64,000 bases of DNA, taken from NCBI GenBank assembly GCA_905221605.1, contig CAJNDS010002191.1, forward strand, positions 654,210 to 718,209, in the 5' to 3' direction. Positions 63,410-64,000 of the stretch are shown here, one piece after another; positions within the stretch are counted from its first letter, which is position 1, and the number at the start of each line of letters is the position of its first letter. The position numbers and the translations under genes were made by a program. A model generated the notes under the pieces. That model saw nothing but the letters and a program-made list of their open reading frames with translations. It did not search any database and was not told the DNA's origin. Source of the DNA: Symbiodinium natans. Lineage: Eukaryota > Sar > Dinophyceae > Suessiales > Symbiodiniaceae.

Positions 63410-64000
63410 CTATACTCCCCTTAGAACCTTGATAATAATAAGAATAATAATAGTAATAGTAATAGTAATAATAATATCTCTTAATATCCTCTTGGGTTTT
63501 ATATAAACAGAAATTTAACAAAACAAGATAATTCCCAAGGGGGAGAAAGGAACAAAGACCATCTGATTGGGCATGTGGACCATGGCGTAGCGCGGCTCGG
63601 TTGCAGGCATAGCATCAACAAGCTGCTTGAAATCCTTGTTTTTGGAGGTGCAGGGTACTTATAACCCCAAGCATGCTGCACTTACAAGCCCCCTAAGTCT
63701 TAAGTAGAGTTACAATTACAATCTGGGCCATAAGTACCCGTGAACCTCCAAGTGGCCCCCCAGCAACCAAGGAGAAAAAGGGCCACCCCTTTTGGCTTTC
63801 GTTGGGTTTTTTAAAGGATCCCAACACCAAAAAGAGGGGATAAGGGCACTACTGGGCATCCTGGAATCCGTTGCCTGGTTCATGGGGTGCGTCACAAGCT
63901 GAGGCTGGGTTGCACCGAAAGCGCCGCTCTGGAGCTCGAAGGTCACGTAGCTGAAAGTCCGACCCTCGGTACTCTCCACTGCATTCAAGGCCGCATCTGT
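63320..64000 (-). CDS. ADF/cofilin-homology protein, partial, cut by window edge
   Basis: ADF-H domains bind and sever or depolymerise actin filaments. Exons on the minus strand: 64000-about 63860 (ALNAVESTEGRTFSYVTFEL), about 63655-63560 (KDFKQLVDAMPATEPRYAMV then HMPNQM), and 63409-63320 (VHWSPDTAMATTKSMYMSSA then KGIQDSLGSP). The domain pattern is plain: R-Y/F-x-Y-V/I-x-F/L, D-F-x-x-L...P...E-P-R-Y-A, W-S-P-D-T-A...K-S-M-Y-x-S-S. The intron 63559-63410 (150 bp, GT-AG) keeps phase 0 and holds an AAT microsatellite. The N-terminus is beyond 64000 and the last exon is not identified. A cofilin or one ADF-H domain of a twinfilin-like protein are both possible. Confidence 0.75.
63560..63655 (-). 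CDS. ADF/cofilin exon with D-F-x-x-L...P-R-Y-A
   Basis: DFKQLVDAMPATEPRYAMVH matches the ADF-H segment before the W-S-P-D strand. GT donor at 63559-63558. The 5' edge is estimated. Confidence 0.72.

Noticed and set aside
1-64000. tRNA, rRNA and other structured RNA genes
   Set aside because: No conserved A/B box pairs or rRNA segments were recognised by eye; a covariance-model scan would be needed to exclude small ones.

Overview
The window looks like dinoflagellate nuclear DNA. Four things point that way. Genes are broken into short GC3-rich exons (50-150 nt) by long introns. Several introns use GC donors (GC-AG). Arrays of the heptamer TTTAGGG/CCCTAAA, the telomere type reported for dinoflagellates, lie inside introns. 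A 16-base match to the core of the dinoflagellate trans-spliced leader (DinoSL) lies just upstream of a retroelement. I could not assign a genus. Every confidently assigned gene is on the minus strand, which fits the unidirectional gene arrays known in this group. Almost all long open frames are either retroelement frames or chance frames in introns.

Layout, left to right. 0-7 kb: isolated exon-like islands of unknown genes. 7.3-9.2 kb: a minus-strand gene whose exons join in phase at three of four junctions into an EctA-like GNAT, L-2,4-diaminobutyrate acetyltransferase (ectoine pathway). 9.9-27 kb: many exon-like islands, two small inverted-repeat elements of one family, telomere-heptamer arrays, and at 25.2-26.0 kb a gene joining an AlkB-like 2-oxoglutarate oxygenase domain to a C-terminal UBA domain. 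28.2-36.9 kb: a DIRS-like tyrosine-recombinase retroelement on the minus strand, with a spliced-leader relict at its 5' end, a Cys-rich ORF, a recombinase ORF with a CCCH finger, an HCX5R tyrosine-phosphatase-like ORF, a gag-like ORF with the same finger, a methyltransferase-like segment, a DUF4326-like plus reverse transcriptase ORF, and RNase H. It is broken by a 10-bp duplication, an indel and paired TGA codons. 37-44 kb: exon islands, simple repeats, a 210-220 bp direct repeat. 44.1-61.1 kb: exons of one patatin-like membrane phospholipase in consensus order, from the oxyanion-hole exon (61.06 kb) and the GVSGG nucleophile exon (60.7 kb) to the DGG exon (44.6 kb) and a final assigned exon (44.1 kb). 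An intronless MFS transporter (50.9-52.3 kb) appears nested in its largest intron on the same strand. 63.3-64.0 kb: exons of an ADF/cofilin-homology protein, cut by the window edge.

The exon models come from reading conserved motifs and splice phases by eye; no search was run. Boundaries called exact are those where phase and splice sites agree on both sides. Exon islands without a recognised family are called coding only from codon composition and open frame, and are scored low.
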